Shown here: in pieces, positions 62,936 to 64,000 of the stretch | Layout: every line of letters starts with the position of its first letter | Position numbering within the stretch: position 1 is the stretch's first letter | Origin: Bacteroidia bacterium | GTDB lineage: Bacteria; Bacteroidota; Bacteroidia; SpSt-205 | Length of the DNA stretch: 64,000 nt | Reading direction: 5' to 3' | Assembly (NCBI GenBank): GCA_025059535.1 | Contig: JANXCX010000006.1 | Coordinates: forward strand, 119,072-183,071 | Program-made: the position numbers and the translations under genes | The notes under the pieces: generated by a model | Told to the model about the DNA's origin: nothing | Seen by the model: the letters and a program-made list of their open reading frames with translations, nothing else | Database searches by the model: none

Positions 62936-63653
62936 TACACGACCCTAACAGGTACAAAGGCATGATGGGAAACCTCAAATCGGGTAGCCATGAGAACGGT
63001 ACGGGCTTTATGGTAAAGGAGACGATCGTGAAAATCTACATAATTAGGCATTCTTTTAGGTCTATAGATAAAAGGCATACCAGCATAATGTAGCATCGCT
63101 ACTAAGCAGCTCTCTGACGGATAAAAAGCTACGAGATTTAGCCCTTGATTGATATTCTTAGATTCCTCAACTATCATCATGCTCGGATACTCCCAGCCAG
63201 TTATCATAGACTCTATCAGAGAACCTTCTTGGTCATTTTTGCAAGATTTCTCACAGCAGCAAAAGGATTCTCTAAATGATATAGGAGACCAAAGGCTAAC
63301 ACTAAGTCAAACGACCCTATTTCTGGAAGAGAAGGATCTTCCACATTTCTACAGAGAAACTGAATATCTGGGTGTCTGCGCCGGGCTTCTCGTACATTTT
63401 CTTCCCTTCCCTCTATACCTACTACCTCCAGTCCCTTATCTTTCAGAAACCGGCTGAAATACCCTACGCCTGCCCCTACATCTAAGGCTGACTTCAAGCT
63501 CACATGGGGTGAAAGTGTCTCCAAGACAGAGGCTATGAGTTCCATTCGTGCTTTATTTATGGAAAGGGCGTTCGGTTCATCAAAGACCCAGTAGAGTGAA
63601 GATGGAGAAGGGGCTTGATCTTTCTAAGCGATTTCAATCTGGGGATTAGACAT
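62935..63653 (-). pseudogene. SAM-dependent methyltransferase, broken by an amber codon and a frameshift
   Basis: The promoter and ATG (63653) are intact, and the product would begin MSNPQIEIA, but codon 10 is TAG (63624-63626). Reading on in the same frame gives SLYWVFDEPNALSINKAR and the SAM-binding motif ALDVGAGVGYFSRFL, then FDLVLAFGLLYHLENP. At about 63215 the frame ends on a TGA, while the +/-1 frame continues at once with LIESMITGWEYPS, EESKNINQGLNLVAF and ends at 62935. A single missing base near 63213-63218 explains this. Two independent lesions make a sequencing error less likely. The segment is richer in A/T than its surroundings. Confidence 0.82.
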
Positions 63654-63657
63654 GCGA

Positions 63658-63665
63658 CAAAGATA
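63658..63665 (-). promoter_or_regulatory. -7 element of the methyltransferase pseudogene
   Basis: TATCTTTG on the minus strand ends 4 nt before the ATG at 63653. It is still consensus although the gene behind it is broken. Confidence 0.6.
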
Positions 63666-63686
63666 TGCACACATCAGGAATTAAGC

Positions 63687-63694
63687 TATCTTTG
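63687..63694 (+). promoter_or_regulatory. -7 element of icmF
   Basis: TATCTTTG ends 4 nt before the ATG at 63699. Confidence 0.75.
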
Positions 63695-63698
63695 CTCT

Positions 63699-64000
63699 AT
63701 GCCTGCGCCTACCGCTCAGCGCTTCGTCGGGAAAGCCGAAGCCCAGCCCTACAAATCCAAATATCCTATTCGCCTCGTAACCGCTGCCTCACTCTTTGAT
63801 GGGCATGATGCAGCCATCAATCTCATGCGGCGCATCATGCAGGCCTCAGGAGCAGAGGTAATTCACTTAGCCCACAATCGCAGTGCGGCTGAGATTGTAA
63901 CCGCTGCCCTGCAGGAAGACGTCCAGGCCGTAGCCCTGACTTCCTACCAGGGCGGACACATGGAATTTTTCACCTATGTACGAGAACTGCTGGATAAAGC
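63699..64000 (+). CDS. icmF: Fused isobutyryl-CoA/methylmalonyl-CoA mutase IcmF, N-terminal part
   Basis: 100 complete codons, cut by the right edge. The visible part is the cobalamin-binding domain: [20 protein letters not shown] carries the DxHxxG-like B12 motif variant (DGHDAA), then [18 protein letters not shown] and [13 protein letters not shown]. In ordinary methylmalonyl-CoA mutase this domain is C-terminal; an N-terminal position with this sequence is the mark of IcmF, where a MeaB-like G-protein domain and the mutase domains follow. It rearranges branched acyl-CoAs with adenosylcobalamin. Confidence 0.82.
   Translation, partial: MPAPTAQRFVGKAEAQPYKSKYPIRLVTAASLFDGHDAAINLMRRIMQASGAEVIHLAHNRSAAEIVTAALQEDVQAVALTSYQGGHMEFFTYVRELLDK

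Noticed and set aside
62850..62948. 32-codon plus-strand frame starting MNPKSLLKSLYN in the A/T-rich island
   Set aside because: Antisense to another short frame and to the end of the pseudogene; length gives no support.
1..64000. CRISPR arrays, insertion sequences, phage genes, toxin-antitoxin pairs and integrases
   Set aside because: Looked for on both strands and not found; no regularly spaced direct repeats and no transposase or integrase motifs.

Overview
The window reads as a chromosomal segment of a Bacteroidota bacterium with a compact, moderately GC-rich genome. The evidence is as follows: type IX secretion parts (a PorV/PorQ-family protein, a PorE-like TPR/propeller/OmpA protein, a very large secreted protein); a SusC-like TonB receptor with a carboxypeptidase-type N-terminal domain; the small ribosomal protein bTHX; a bactofilin/LptC/GldE-like cluster; a fused IcmF-type mutase at the right edge; and, above all, the Bacteroidota -7 promoter element TAnnTTTG in front of most operons. 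Genus cannot be told from the sequence. No phage, insertion sequence, CRISPR array or integrase was seen.

Layout. 1-2352 (+): end of a polyprenol-phosphate glycosyltransferase, then asnB. 2318-9012 (-): redoxin, pabA/trpG-type amidotransferase, alpha/beta hydrolase, CBS protein, thiE, then a second promoter for tsf-pyrH-mscS-dapF. 9055-13948 (+): Na+-symporter, membrane/TPR protein, purN. 13840-16833 (-): TetR regulator, aminotransferase, PHP-domain protein. 16860-17729 (+): BadF/GlcNAc-kinase-type ATPase. 17699-18825 (-): bTHX and trpS. 18853-22159: AMP-forming acyl-CoA synthetase (-) and HD hydrolase (+). 22098-31946 (-): TonB receptor, 1397-aa secreted protein, PorV-like protein, greA, HIT protein. 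32023-33411 (+): lpdA. 33398-36761 (-): aconitase, rsmG. 36788-39815 (-): rsfS, DedA, GAF protein, lipoprotein, DUF2007. 39913-43643 (+): dnaN, NeuD-like acyltransferase, PorE-like protein. 43667-48129 (+): tRNA-Val, dxr, obgE, glycosyltransferase, prfB. 48126-56716 (-): FadN-like bifunctional enzyme, hydrolase, small membrane protein, bactofilin, LptC-like, GldE-like, flavin reductase, ALDH7. 56762-59956 (+): yebC, purC, Sel1-repeat protein, unknown. 60250-62658: membrane protein (-), DUF429 (-), cutA (+), DUF2279 (+). 62798-63653 (-): decayed methyltransferase region. 63699 to the edge (+): icmF start.

Most striking observations. (1) prfB has a textbook +1 programmed frameshift site, and the upstream glycosyltransferase gene runs in frame into it, so the glycosyltransferase has no stop of its own and ends on the regulatory UGA of prfB. 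(2) At 21 protein-coding starts a TAnnTTTG-like element lies only 3-5 nt before the start codon, which predicts pervasive leaderless mRNAs. (3) The same geometry is seen before tRNA-Val, whose 3' end lies one base before the UUG start of dxr. (4) Six of eight convergent gene pairs overlap, by 4 to 109 nt. (5) A methyltransferase gene keeps its promoter but carries an amber codon and a frameshift.

All function calls come from reading motifs by eye; no database search was run.
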